Made by a program: the position numbers and the translations under genes. The notes under the pieces were generated by a model. It saw only the letters and a program-made list of their open reading frames with translations, ran no database searches and was not told the DNA's origin. Below, piece by piece: positions 1 to 11,076 of a DNA stretch of 64,000 bases; within the stretch, counting starts at the first letter, position 1, and each line of letters begins with the position of its first letter. Source of the DNA: Incurvaria masculella (taxonomy: Eukaryota; Arthropoda; Insecta; Lepidoptera; Incurvariidae); assembly GCA_946894095.1 (NCBI GenBank), contig OX335646.2:15556077-15620076 (forward strand), written 5' to 3'.

Positions 1-935
1 TGGCTGAACCTGAGTTCACAGGATAAAGACCAACCCTCTGAAGCTAAATGAGTCGGACTGTTTGTGGGATCGTTTCGGAACAAATTTTACCTTGCATATG
101 CTTATGTAGGAAGCATGGAGAATATTATTAATGTTCACACCTACGCCTGGTGACAAGTCCTGATCGAAGAAGGCAGATAATTTGTAGACATACGTTGTAT
201 ACTACTTTCTCACGATATCAATGTTACTGAACAATGGCTTCAGGTCAGATAAGAGAGCGCGTTGCGTAACTGTTAATAAAACATTATGAGATCGGTTGTG
301 TTACATTGTTCGGCCCCGGAACCAGTTTGTTACGGGCCTACTACGCCTTCAATATCTGGCGCTCTCAAGTGGTTTTATCAACCTAAACGCCCTCAAGCGA
401 CCCGTACCTATTTAGTTTTAATGTAAATGATGTTTTTTTTAAAGGAAAGGGGTAATTAATTTAATTGTGCTTATAATACAATATGTTTCGTCTCTTCTTT
501 TACGATGAGCCAAGATATTATTAAATGAAAACACAGCTATAATCATTTATAACTTACCTAAGTTATTAAACATAACATTTTTTGGTAACATTTTTTGTCG
601 AGGTTATTTTGACTTTAGTACACTCAATATGGGTAAGTACTACTGCAAAAACCTGAAACCTTACACAACCTAAAAAGGTACAAAAAAATGCTCTTACCGA
701 TGTCGGGCTACGCAAACGTATTGTTACATTTGGATCCACACCCGTCCAAACTAGCCAATACTAATGTCTTACCATTACAAGATTGCTTGCCGCTTTCGAA
801 CAGTGTTATTTCGAGAATGTATTCCGGGAAATATTTTTGCTATAGTGCGGTCATCGAAACATTACTGAGTTGACAGGTCAACGACCAGCATCGTTCAGAT
901 AATTTTGAATTGATGCACAAATTAAATGAAACCTT
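1..935. other. No feature recognised
   Basis: I see no coding signature, repeat family shared with the rest of the window, or RNA gene here. Short ORFs have composition expected by chance in AT-rich DNA. Confidence 0.5.
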
Positions 936-1133
936 ATGAAAAGGTTAATAGTTATGTATGTCATTATGTGTGTCCTACTTTTATCCGTGCAGGTCACCGC
1001 TACCAATACGGATAAAAGTCAGAGAAACTTATTTGACCTGTTCAGCATACGAGGACAGATAACTTTAGACGCGTTTATTTCCGTCTGCGCTTTATCGATT
1101 TGTCCGCCTCGCTGTCCCCGCGACGAGACGTAG
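936..1133 (+). CDS. Possible small secreted peptide (65 aa), speculative
   Basis: This ATG-initiated 65-codon ORF opens with MKRL and then a hydrophobic run (about residues 5-18), like a signal peptide. A plausible cleavage site follows VTA near residue 22. The C-terminal part has three closely spaced cysteines (CALSICPPRC). I recognise no family. A competing reading is a splice acceptor: the text before position 993 is pyrimidine-rich and ends in gtgcag. ORFs of this length occur by chance, so this is a weak candidate. Confidence 0.15.
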   Translation: MKRLIVMYVIMCVLLLSVQVTATNTDKSQRNLFDLFSIRGQITLDAFISVCALSICPPRCPRDET

Positions 1134-1197
1134 CCCTCAAAATACGATTTCCTATTATTATTGTTGAGAACGTATTGCTGGAAAAATATAATCAAGT

Positions 1198-1488
1198 CAA
1201 AAAACCGGCCAAATGCGAGTCGGACTCGCACACGATGGCTTCCGTACCATCGTACAAGATTTAACACAAAAAAATCACGTTTTTTGTATGGGACCCCCCT
1301 TTAATTTTTATTATATTTTTATTTTACCTATTTGTTGTTACAGCGGCAAAATAAATACACACTCAGTGAAAATTTCAGCTGCCTACCTGTTACGGTTCAT
1401 GAGATACAGCCCTGTGACAGACGGACGGACGGACGGACGGACAGACAGCGGAGGCTTAGTAATAGGGTTCCGTTTTCACCCTTTCCAA
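1198..1488 (+). mobile_element. (GTCY)n-bearing MITE, 3' truncated
   Basis: It starts with the family 5' end (AAACCGGCCAA, then the palindrome TGCGAGTCGGACTCGCA), continues through GGCAAAATAAATACACACT and a (GGAC)n tract, and ends in GCGGAGGCTTAGTAATAGGG. The family 3' terminus (GGGTACGGAACCCTAAA) is missing after CACCCTTT. It is non-coding; small ORFs across it are translation of the repeat. Confidence 0.85.
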
Positions 1489-1559
1489 ATCATACTCGGC
1501 TTGAGAAAATCATGATCTTTTGTCATTTAAATTTCAATCCGCATAACAATTAACAGCTT

Positions 1560-2150
1560 TCATCAATACATTAGTCATGTTGTCATTATACTCCAGGAAC
1601 TTTAGACTTAAATCAGCACTTAGAAAAACATTAAATCCGAAATGCAATTTTTTTTCTCAGAAACGTAGTATTTCATATGGACGTGTGTACATTAAGTTTG
1701 CAACATTTTGGGGGGCCCGGAAGATAGAAATAAAATATGAAATATGTTTAAGAAATGATATCTCCTAAACAAATATTTAGAAATGGTATTTCAAAATCGA
1801 ATATGTTAACTAATTTTTAGTGTAATATAACTGTAAATTTGCAACAATTTATTATTTACGGAACTGTGTAAATATATTTTTTTTGTACTATTTCCGTAAT
1901 ATCTGCAAAGCAAATACTGCTAACTCAGTTTTATTTTCTGGAATATGTAAATGGCCTAAATCTATATATTCTGTGAGAAATTTAAAATGTTGCAAAACTT
2001 AGAAGCACATTTTTTTTCATTTATAATTTTTAGATTCGAATATAAGCTAAACAAAAAATTCGAAATGCGGTTTAAATCATTCATTTTGTAGTTTTATCTT
2101 TCAATAATATGCTATCAATTTTGCAACAATACAAATCGTCCGGAACTAGG
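1560..2150 (+). repeat. TTGCAA-box repeat, copy 1
   Basis: TTGCAA boxes lie at about 1698, 1839, 1990 and 2121, spaced 141, 151 and 131 bp. A diverged copy lies in inverted orientation at 11806-12330. Shared landmarks include ACATTAAGTTTGCAACATT, GGCCCGGAAGATAGAAA and CTCCTAAACAAATATTTAG. It is either an unclassified dispersed element or a degenerate satellite with a period near 141 bp. Confidence 0.7.
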
Positions 2151-2404
2151 TTCAATTAAAACATTACTATAATTACCAGTTTTCACTCGTACACCGACGT
2201 AAAGCCACTTCTCTGTGTGAGTGTAGCGCGTGTAAACATAGCTAGGAAGACTGCGGTGGACGCGGGGGGATGGGGCCGGTCGGCTCGAAAGATTCTCCCC
2301 GCCTTGCTACCTAAACATCGCCGCATTTATTTTGTGTTCGTTCGGGAGCAATTTTCATGTGTAAATTGATTTACATTGTTGATAATACAGAATGGCTGTG
2401 GACA

Positions 2405-2580
2405 TTTGCGATAGAGCGATCGTGGCTCAGTGTCGGGTGGATTTGCCTTACACGACAGAGGTCTGGGTTCAAATCCCCCAAATGCACATCCACCACTATC
2501 TTTCTCTTTCTGAGTTGGATAAATGCATTTCGTCATTAATGCGAGCGGTTCCATGGTTCGGAATCCTTGAAAAACTGTAG
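2405..2580 (+). mobile_element. SINE fragment with tRNA-like head
   Basis: GTGGCTCAGTGTCGG resembles an A box and GGTCTGGGTTCAAATCC a B box (pol III type 2 internal promoter). The family body follows (TTTCTCTTTCTGAGTTGGAT, TTCGTCA, CCATGGTTCGGAATCC, AAACTGTAGG) and then stops. A 9-bp hairpin (TTAAGCCTC/GAGGCTTAA, 2582-2604) sits just 3' of it, before the tandem duplication starts. Confidence 0.7.
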
Positions 2581-2934
2581 GTTAAGCCTCACAAGGAGGC
2601 TTAAAATTTTTCAAGAAATTCAACCGACGAAAAAATTATCAGATAAGCGAAAAACATAACAAGAAGTTTTGATATGACCCCGTATCGTAACAAACAAACG
2701 TAAATCGCTGACTCAATATTAGTAATTTTATTTTTCCCTTCTGAGTTTTAAGGTTACCCTAACTCCGCGAGATATAGCAAGATTATTAATTAGATTAGAT
2801 TAATACCAAGAATGCAATCCCGATCTCGCAAGATGTCGTTTTCGCGAGTTCTCGGCCTTTTTTAAACGAGATTGATCTCGACACACTAGCATAAAAACCT
2901 CTAAAGAGAGTTGTTACTCTATCAATTCCCTATA

Positions 2935-3750
2935 CTACGGGCGATAACTGGCGATAGGTCTATTTCAACACTGACAAGTGCGCTATATTGACATTGAGTC
3001 ACTCCAGAGAGCCTATTCAATACCAAAATTGACTTGGTGATGTCTTGCTTTCGAGAGTGACAAGTCAGAAAAATTAAGGTGTCATCATGGACACCAAATT
3101 GTCTTTTTTCATGATCACGTCGACAAACTATGCAAAAGCTCCTTTCGGACCCTGGGTGTTGTATTGAGACAAACGTACCATTTGCGCAGTACAGATGCCG
3201 TAAACATCCTGTACAACACATTTGTGAGAAGCAAGCTAGAATGCAATGCAATGATATGGAACCCTCATGAGGCTTAATATACTGCCGTGCTTGAAAGAGT
3301 GCAAAAAAAGTTTTTGAGATTCCTTTATAAAACGAATTATAATTTTTATCCGATTTATCCGAATCGCAGTTAACAAAATATGTGTTTAAATTAGTAATTG
3401 GACACGTGCAAAATATTTCAGTGCTAGATAGTGTTAATCTGTTCGCCCCAGAAAATTACATTCGCGCGCGCTCTCATCCTCGCTTCGCGCTGCCCTCCTC
3501 GCGCACCAACATGCTGCGTCACGCGCCGCTCACCCATGCGCTTACAGCTCTAAATGATATATCTGACAAAATAGACATCTATGCTTGTACTCTGGCCGAG
3601 TTCCAGAAGGCAGTTGCTGTTTACTTTGAAGCTGTATTATTTTTAAATAAGGTGTGTACTTTATCTATAAATTGCCTAACGCCTTGGCCATTACGCTGTA
3701 ATGTTAGGTATATTGTTGTATGAATAAATAAATAAATAAGTAAATACGGC
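2935..3750 (+). pseudogene. Non-LTR retrotransposon (Jockey-like), 3' end, unit 1
   Basis: Translating in shifting frames gives the C-terminal part of a LINE pol protein: LGVH-DTKLSF, then NILYNTFVRSKLECNAMIWN, then VLERVQKKFLRFLYKTNYNF. The last frame (3382-3723) has SVNLFAPENYIRARSHPRF and ends near the stop codon. Stops and frameshifts interrupt it at several points. An (AATA)n tail at 3721-3741 marks the 3' end. It is 5' truncated with no RT catalytic core, hence dead. Confidence 0.8.
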
Positions 3751-3802
3751 CAGTGGCTGAAGAAGAGGGTATCCGTCTATAGAGCAGCCACTCCACTAAC
3801 CC

Positions 3803-3922
3803 CTGATTTCACTATTTCCAGCTATCTGAAATTCGTTAGCTTACTTTCAGTTAGATTGCATATTCGCATGGTGTAACCATAAGATAACTTTGGGATTTTT
3901 GTAGCTGATGGTAGTGAATATG
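3803..3922. mobile_element. Foldback MITE (TTTCAC..CCAGCTA family)
   Basis: It is a roughly 120-bp imperfect palindrome. The left arm TTTCCAGCTATCTGAAAT..CTTTCAGTTA pairs with TAACCATAAGATAACTTTGG..TAGCTGATGGTAGTGAA. A second independent copy is at 57436-57566, and a duplicate lies in unit 2. Confidence 0.7.
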
Positions 3923-4099
3923 GGTGTAAGTAAACTCTTTATTATTATTATTTTCTTTCAGGACGGATAAGCAAATATTTTAATAAAATATAAATTTTAG
4001 TACTAAAATTACATACGTCGCTTTGTTCAACAAATGTGTTATTAATGCAGAATCAACGGACACATCAAAGACATTGCCTTACTTTACGAATGTGAAACT

Positions 4100-4619
4100 C
4101 ATTGACGGGCACGGTACAAAACTGACTTATCGCGCTCTGGGACCTTCTCTGTTACATAGAAAAAGACAGGCTCCGTGATGAGTAAGATGCAACATGTCAG
4201 CAAAGCAGACAATGCGCATAGTGTTTGATTTGGTAAGATTTACGAAAAAATGTATTACAAAACGACTTATAGCTAAAAGTAAACTACGATCGTTGTAGTC
4301 AAAAATCTAACAAAAACCAAATTTGTTATAAATCTTCATGAAACAAGCCATGTCTGATGACTAATCTTTTTAAGGTTTTTTAGTTAATCGCTGAGTAATC
4401 CACCTCCAAAATTATTGTATAAAACGCGCAAAAAATTCGAAGTTTCGGACCTTATACCTTAGAAACCTAACAACATTTTACAATGCCCGACAGTCATCAG
4501 ACATCTATTTCGATCAAATAAAGCTATTTTGAGTATTATTTTGGATCTCTGATAAGAAATATGTTCATGATCTTCTTTCCACGTTTGTATGGGGAGTTGA
4601 GCGGGAAGGCCCACCTTAA
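4100..4619 (+). mobile_element. TTAA-flanked element, degraded copy, unit 1
   Basis: It shares the internal sequence of the family (GGGCACGGTACAAAAC, GACAGGCTCCGTGATGAG, AATCCACCTCCAAA, GTATGGGGAG) and keeps the right end GGCCCACCTTAA. The left terminus is lost. It is clearly older than the copy at 6315. Confidence 0.8.
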
Positions 4620-4719
4620 GTCTAGATTTTTAAATAAACTATAACCCCACTTAAATCTTACAAAATCAGCAAATTACAAAATAAAAAAGTGTACATCTTT
4701 AGCTATAATCACCTCTAGT

Positions 4720-4915
4720 GTCATGATATTAGCCCAAAACAACATATAGGAACGAGGTGCCATGCCAGGAACTTTCTTATATTTCATGGCTACATTATAA
4801 TGGAAGGAAAATATCGTCTATTTTCATTGCCGCTTTGACCGTAGTTAATTCAATGCGATAGTACAGCCCCTACAGTTTTATGTTTAATCCGAACTACCAT
4901 GAAACGTGAAGTAGT
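4720..4915 (-). mobile_element. SINE body fragment, minus, unit 1
   Basis: Shared SINE body in reverse: ATGATATTAGCCCAAA, GTGCCATGCCAGGA, TTCATTGCCGCTT, ATTCAATGCGATAGTAC. The head is missing. Confidence 0.7.
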
Positions 4916-4965
4916 AAATACTCTTTCGAAGACAAAATACGCCACCCTAAAGAGATTTTTATCAT

Positions 4966-5330
4966 TGTCAGCCTCGGTAGCACAGTGGTGGGACACCTTG
5001 AGATTCTATAAGCTGGGTAATCAGCTCTGAGCGCGGTTGGGTTCTGGATGGGTGACCATTTTAGACCATTAGGGCTGGCCGTGGTTCGGATTCCACGTAA
5101 AACTGTAGGTCCCCTTCCTTACTTACTATGTTGTAGGGTTTATCCCGTCCGGGTTGGTACCATTGCATTGAATGAACGATGATCGAAGTGGCAATGAAAA
5201 TTGACCGTGTTTTCCATCCAGTTCAATGTAGCCGAGCAATTTAAGGAAAGTCCTGGTATGGCACCTAGTTCCCATGTCGTGTTTTACGCTAATATCTGAC
5301 GTTCAGTTTGGTATTAGCCATCCATTTATA
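4966..5330 (+). mobile_element. 5S-headed SINE, unit 1
   Basis: The head TCAGCCTCGGTAGCACAGTG.. carries a degenerate 5S-like internal promoter (GGGTTCTGGATGGGTGACCA, C-box-like). The shared body follows: CCGTGGTTCGGATTCCACGT, GTAGGTCCCCTTCC, TTGGTACCATTGCATTGAAT, GTTTTCCATCCAGTTCAATG. It resembles the better preserved copy at 62408. Confidence 0.8.
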
Positions 5331-5452
5331 GTTCTTTAAAAAAATCATTACAATACCGACTCAAACAAAAACGATCGTATAAATATTTAAATTTTGATTA
5401 AGATATCGTTATGAACAAATATTAAACCAGGCAGTTCCAGTAAATATGTACA

Positions 5453-5609
5453 TTAACCCTGCTACTAATAATCCCAGATCATCGTCTGAATAGGTATACA
5501 ATGTTTTGTCCCTTTCTATCGAATTAGAAACTGCCTGTCAATGCAAAGGACAAAACATTGTATAACTATTCAGCTGATGATCTAGGTTTATTAGTAACAG
5601 GGATAATAT
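5453..5609. mobile_element. Foldback MITE, ~150 bp, unit 1
   Basis: The arms are long and nearly perfect. The left arm runs CCCTGCTACTAATAATCCCA..ATACAATGTTTTGTCC; the right arm runs GGACAAAACATTGTATAACT..TTTATTAGTAACAGGG. The flanks ATTA and AATA hint at an AT-rich target duplication. Confidence 0.8.
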
Positions 5610-5736
5610 TTCGTGCTAAACAAGTACGTCGCTTTTTCCAAGGAGTGTGATATGTATGTTATATTATGATATGTATGGAAGATAGCTAGTGCATGTTATG
5701 CGATGAGATCAATAAAAAACACTGTGCACATATCAA

Positions 5737-5907
5737 CTTTAAGAATAATTGATTTTAGCTATATAGAATCGATTTTAAGGTACGGAATAGATGTGTGGGG
5801 AAACAATTGTAATGTTAAAAAAAAGTATTCTCATCCTTCAAAAGAAAGTTTTACGAATTATTTGTGGAGCCAAATATGATGAAAGTTGCCGACCCCTTTT
5901 CGTAAAA
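5737..5907 (+). pseudogene. Non-LTR retrotransposon C-terminal piece, unit 1
   Basis: It translates to RIIDFSYIESILRYGIDVWG, then, after a frameshift in an A run, VLRIICGAKYDESCRPLF. This is the C-terminal region of a Jockey-like pol. It is interrupted by the (GTCY)n element at 5908. A further stretch of the same reading frame is at 6233-6314, ending at the TTAA element. In unit 1 the final part is absent because the duplication break falls there. Confidence 0.75.
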
Positions 5908-6232
5908 TAAAAAACCGGCCAAGTGCGAGTCGGACTCGCACACGAAGGGTTCCGTACCATCGTAAAAAAATGTATAAAAAAAATCGAGTTTTTTGTATGG
6001 GGACCCCCTTTAATTTTAATTATTTCTTAATTTTACCTATTTGTTGTTATAGCGGCAAAATAAATACACACTCTGTGAACATTTCAGCTGTCTATCTGTT
6101 ACGGTTACTGAGATACAGCCCTGTGACAGACGGACAGACGGACGGACGGACGGACGGACGGACGGACGGACGGACAGCGGAGGCTTAGTAATAGGGTTCC
6201 GTTTTCACCCTTTGGGTACGGAACTCTAAAAA
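5908..6232 (+). mobile_element. (GTCY)n MITE, full length, unit 1
   Basis: It has both family ends: AAAACCGGCCAAGTGCGAG at left and GGGTACGGAACTCTAAAAA at right, with a long (GGAC)n tract near 6128-6175. It sits inside a LINE reading frame. Confidence 0.9.
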
Positions 6233-6314
6233 TCATGACTGTAATATAATATGCATTGGAGTATATAAGAAAAACTAATACTTCGATAAAGTGAAGGAAT
6301 TGCAGATATATGAC

Positions 6315-6875
6315 TTAAGGTGGCCCAACCCGGCGGGCCTAACTCATTCTCGGGCACGGTACAAAACCGTGCTGTTGCGCTCTGGGACCTTCTGTGTTTC
6401 AAAGAATAAGACAGGCTCCGTCATGAGGAAGATGCCACATGTCCACAAAAAAGACAATGTGCATAGTGTATGATTTGGTAAGATTTACGAAAATTTTAAT
6501 TTAAAAACGACTTATAGCTAAAAGTAAACCACGACCGCTGTAGTAAAAAATCGAACCAAAACCAAATAGATTATAAAACTTGATTAAATAAGCTAATAAG
6601 ATATAATAGACTGATGACTAACCTTTTTAAGATGTTCTTACTTTATCATTGCGTAATCCACCTCCAAAGTTATTGTATAAAACGCGCGAAAAATTCGAAC
6701 TTTCGGACCTTATAACTTAGAAACCAAACACAATTTTACAATGCCAATGGTCATCAGACATCTAGTTCGATCAAATAAAGCTATTTTGAGCACAATTTTG
6801 GATCTCTAATAATAAATATCGGCGTGATCTTCTTTCCCCTTTTGTATGGGGAGATGAGCGGATGGGCCACCTTAA
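6315..6875 (+). mobile_element. TTAA-flanked non-autonomous transposon, unit 1
   Basis: TTAA-GGTGGCCCAACCC at left and GGATGGGCCACC-TTAA at right give a roughly 12-bp terminal inverted repeat with a TTAA target duplication, as in the piggyBac superfamily. There is no ORF for a transposase. It is inserted in the LINE fragment whose next piece appears at 11077 in unit 2. Confidence 0.85.
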
Positions 6876-7135
6876 GAAATAACGACAGTTTTCAACCGAC
6901 GAAAAAATTATCAGATAAGCGAAAAACATAACAAGAAGTTTTGATATGACCCCGTATCGTAACAAACAAACGTAAATCGCTGACTCAATATTAGTAATTT
7001 TATTTTTCCCTTCTGAGTTTTAAGGTTACCCTAACTCCGCGAGATATAGCAAGATTATTAATTAGATTAGATTAATACCAAGAATGCAATCCCGATCTCG
7101 CAAGATGTCGTTTTCGCGAGAGAGAATTCCCTATA

Positions 7136-7951
7136 CTACGGGCGATAACTGGCGATAGGTCTATTTCAACACTGACAAGTGCGCTATATTGACATTGAGT
7201 CACTCCAGAGAGCCTATTCAATACCAAAATTGACTTGGTGATGTCTTGCTTTCGAGAGTGACAAGTCAGAAAAATTAAGGTGTCATCATGGACACCAAAT
7301 TGTCTTTTTTCATGATCACGTCGACAAACTATGCAAAAGCTCCTTTCGGACCCTGGGTGTTGTATTGAGACAAACGTACCATTTGCGCAGTACAGATGCC
7401 GTAAACATCCTGTACAACACATTTGTGAGAAGCAAGCTAGAATGCAATGCAATGATATGGAACCCTCATGAGGCTTAATATACTGCCGTGCTTGAAAGAG
7501 TGCAAAAAAAGTTTTTGAGATTCCTTTATAAAACTAATTATAATTTTTATCCGATTTATCCGAATCGCAGTTAACAAAATATGTGTTTAAATTAGTAATT
7601 GGACACGTGCAAAATATTTCAGTGCTAGATAGTGTTAATCTGTTCGCCCCAGAAAATTACATTCGCGCGCGCTCTCATCCTCGCTTCGCGCTGCCCTCCT
7701 CGCGCACCAACATGCTGCGTCACGCGCCGCTCACCCATGCGCTTACAGCTCTAAATGATATATCTGACAAAATAGACATCTATGCTTGTACTCTGGCCGA
7801 GTTCCAGAAGGCAGTTGCTGTTTACTTTGAAGCTGTATTATTTTTAAATAAGGTGTGTACTTTATCTATAAATTGCCTAACGCCTTGGCCATTACGCTGT
7901 AATGTTAGGTATATTGTTGTATGAATAAATAAATAAATAAGTAAATACGGC
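7136..7951 (+). pseudogene. Non-LTR retrotransposon 3' end, unit 2
   Basis: Unit 2 copy of the Jockey-like LINE remnant at 2935, with one substitution at 7535. The net 71-bp deletion falls just upstream of it. Confidence 0.8.
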
Positions 7952-8003
7952 CAGTGGCTGAAGAAGAGGGTATCCGTCTATAGAGCAGCCACTCCACTAA
8001 CCC

Positions 8004-8123
8004 CTGATTTCACTATTTCCAGCTATCTGAAATTCGTTAGCTTACTTTCAGTTAGATTGCATATTCGCATGGTGTAACCATAAGATAACTTTGGGATTTT
8101 TGTAGCTGATGGTAGTGAATATG
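8004..8123. mobile_element. Foldback MITE, unit 2
   Basis: Unit 2 copy of the foldback element at 3803-3922, identical by eye. Confidence 0.7.
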
Positions 8124-8300
8124 GGTGTAAGTAAACTCTTTATTATTATTATTTTCTTTCAGGACGGATAAGCAAATATTTTAATAAAATATAAATTTTA
8201 GTACTAAAATTACATACGTCGCTTTGTTCAACAAATGTGTTATTAATGCAGAATCAACGGACACATCAAAGACATTGCCTTACTTTACGAATGTGAAACT

Positions 8301-8820
8301 CATTGACGGGCACGGTACAAAACTGACTTATCGCGCTCTGGGACCTTCTCTGTTACATAGAAAAAGACAGGCTCCGTGATGAGTAAGATGCAACATGTCA
8401 GCAAAGCAGACAATGCGCATAGTGTTTGATTTGGTAAGATTTACGAAAAAATGTATTACAAAACGACTTATAGCTAAAAGTAAACTACGATCGTTGTAGT
8501 CAAAAATCTAACAAAAACCAAATTTGTTATAAATCTTCATGAAACAAGCCATGTCTGATGACTAATCTTTTTAAGGTTTTTTAGTTAATCGCTGAGTAAT
8601 CCACCTCCAAAATTATTGTATAAAACGCGCAAAAAATTCGAAGTTTCGGACCTTATACCTTAGAAACCTAACAACATTTTACAATGCCCGACAGTCATCA
8701 GACATCTATTTCGATCAAATAAAGCTATTTTGAGTATTATTTTGGATCTCTGATAAGAAATATGTTCATGATCTTCTTTCCACGTTTGTATGGGGAGTTG
8801 AGCGGGAAGGCCCACCTTAA
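8301..8820 (+). mobile_element. TTAA-flanked element, degraded copy, unit 2
   Basis: Unit 2 copy of the element at 4100-4619. Confidence 0.8.
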
Positions 8821-8920
8821 GTCTAGATTTTTAAATAAACTATAACCCCACTTAAATCTTACAAAATCAGCAAATTACAAAATAAAAAAGTGTACATCTT
8901 TAGCTATAATCACCTCTAGT

Positions 8921-9116
8921 GTCATGATATTAGCCCAAAACAACATATAGGAACGAGGTGCCATGCCAGGAACTTTCTTATATTTCATGGCTACATTATA
9001 ATGGAAGGAAAATATCGTCTATTTTCATTGCCGCTTTGACCGTAGTTAATTCAATGCGATAGTACAGCCCCTACAGTTTTATGTTTAATCCGAACTACCA
9101 TGAAACGTGAAGTAGT
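8921..9116 (-). mobile_element. SINE body fragment, unit 2
   Basis: Unit 2 copy of the fragment at 4720-4915. Confidence 0.7.
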
Positions 9117-9166
9117 AAATACTCTTTCGAAGACAAAATACGCCACCCTAAAGAGATTTTTATCAT

Positions 9167-9531
9167 TGTCAGCCTCGGTAGCACAGTGGTGGGACACCTT
9201 GAGATTCTATAAGCTGGGTAATCAGCTCTGAGCGCGGTTGGGTTCTGGATGGGTGACCATTTTAGACCATTAGGGCTGGCCGTGGTTCGGATTCCACGTA
9301 AAACTGTAGGTCCCCTTCCTTACTTACTATGTTGTAGGGTTTATCCCGTCCGGGTTGGTACCATTGCATTGAATGAACGATGATCGAAGTGGCAATGAAA
9401 ATTGACCGTGTTTTCCATCCAGTTCAATGTAGCCGAGCAATTTAAGGAAAGTCCTGGTATGGCACCTAGTTCCCATGTCGTGTTTTACGCTAATATCTGA
9501 CGTTCAGTTTGGTATTAGCCATCCATTTATA
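9167..9531 (+). mobile_element. 5S-headed SINE, unit 2
   Basis: Unit 2 copy of the SINE at 4966-5330. Confidence 0.8.
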
Positions 9532-9653
9532 GTTCTTTAAAAAAATCATTACAATACCGACTCAAACAAAAACGATCGTATAAATATTTAAATTTTGATT
9601 AAGATATCGTTATGAACAAATATTAAACCAGGCAGTTCCAGTAAATATGTACA

Positions 9654-9810
9654 TTAACCCTGCTACTAATAATCCCAGATCATCGTCTGAATAGGTATAC
9701 AATGTTTTGTCCCTTTCTATCGAATTAGAAACTGCCTGTCAATGCAAAGGACAAAACATTGTATAACTATTCAGCTGATGATCTAGGTTTATTAGTAACA
9801 GGGATAATAT
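9654..9810. mobile_element. Foldback MITE, ~150 bp, unit 2
   Basis: Unit 2 copy of the foldback element at 5453-5609. Confidence 0.8.
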
Positions 9811-10108
9811 TTCGTGCTAAACAAGTACGTCGCTTTTTCCAAGGAGTGTGATATGTATGTTATATTATGATATGTATGGAAGATAGCTAGTGCATGTTAT
9901 GCGATGAGATCAATAAAAAACACTGTGCACATATCAACTTTAAGAATAATTGATTTTAGCTATATAGAATCGATTTTAAGGTACGGAATAGATGTGTGGG
10001 GAAACAATTGTAATGTTAAAAAAAAGTATTCTCATCCTTCAAAAGAAAGTTTTACGAATTATTTGTGGAGCCAAATATGATGAAAGTTGCCGACCCCTTT
10101 TCGTAAAA

Positions 10109-10433
10109 TAAAAAACCGGCCAAGTGCGAGTCGGACTCGCACACGAAGGGTTCCGTACCATCGTAAAAAAATGTATAAAAAAAATCGAGTTTTTTGTATG
10201 GGGACCCCCTTTAATTTTAATTATTTCTTAATTTTACCTATTTGTTGTTATAGCGGCAAAATAAATACACACTCTGTGAACATTTCAGCTGTCTATCTGT
10301 TACGGTTACTGAGATACAGCCCTGTGACAGACGGACAGACGGACGGACGGACGGACGGACGGACGGACGGACGGACAGCGGAGGCTTAGTAATAGGGTTC
10401 CGTTTTCACCCTTTGGGTACGGAACTCTAAAAA
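10109..10433 (+). mobile_element. (GTCY)n MITE, full length, unit 2
   Basis: Unit 2 copy of 5908-6232. The GGAC tract appears to be the same length in both units, which argues for a very recent duplication because such tracts mutate fast. Confidence 0.9.
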
Positions 10434-10515
10434 TCATGACTGTAATATAATATGCATTGGAGTATATAAGAAAAACTAATACTTCGATAAAGTGAAGGAA
10501 TTGCAGATATATGAC

Positions 10516-11076
10516 TTAAGGTGGCCCAACCCGGCGGGCCTAACTCATTCTCGGGCACGGTACAAAACCGTGCTGTTGCGCTCTGGGACCTTCTGTGTTT
10601 CAAAGAATAAGACAGGCTCCGTCATGAGGAAGATGCCACATGTCCACAAAAAAGACAATGTGCATAGTGTATGATTTGGTAAGATTTACGAAAATTTTAA
10701 TTTAAAAACGACTTATAGCTAAAAGTAAACCACGACCGCTGTAGTAAAAAATCGAACCAAAACCAAATAGATTATAAAACTTGATTAAATAAGCTAATAA
10801 GATATAATAGACTGATGACTAACCTTTTTAAGATGTTCTTACTTTATCATTGCGTAATCCACCTCCAAAGTTATTGTATAAAACGCGCGAAAAATTCGAA
10901 CTTTCGGACCTTATAACTTAGAAACCAAACACAATTTTACAATGCCAATGGTCATCAGACATCTAGTTCGATCAAATAAAGCTATTTTGAGCACAATTTT
11001 GGATCTCTAATAATAAATATCGGCGTGATCTTCTTTCCCCTTTTGTATGGGGAGATGAGCGGATGGGCCACCTTAA
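10516..11076 (+). mobile_element. TTAA-flanked non-autonomous transposon, unit 2
   Basis: Unit 2 copy of 6315-6875, with TTAA at both edges. It separates pieces 2 and 3 of the LINE reading frame. Confidence 0.85.

Noticed and set aside
2922..3251. 109-codon minus ORF (also 7072-7452)
   Set aside because: It is antisense to LINE coding sequence that reads correctly on the plus strand.
6128..6175. CRISPR-like or satellite array
   Set aside because: The repeat is a simple 4-bp (GGAC)n microsatellite inside a MITE; there are no spacers.
5886..6188. 100-codon ORF ending in TDGRTDGRT repeats
   Set aside because: The repeat TDGR is translation of the GGAC microsatellite in a non-coding MITE; the same applies at 1213, 10087, 17609, 39489, 42139 and 60095.
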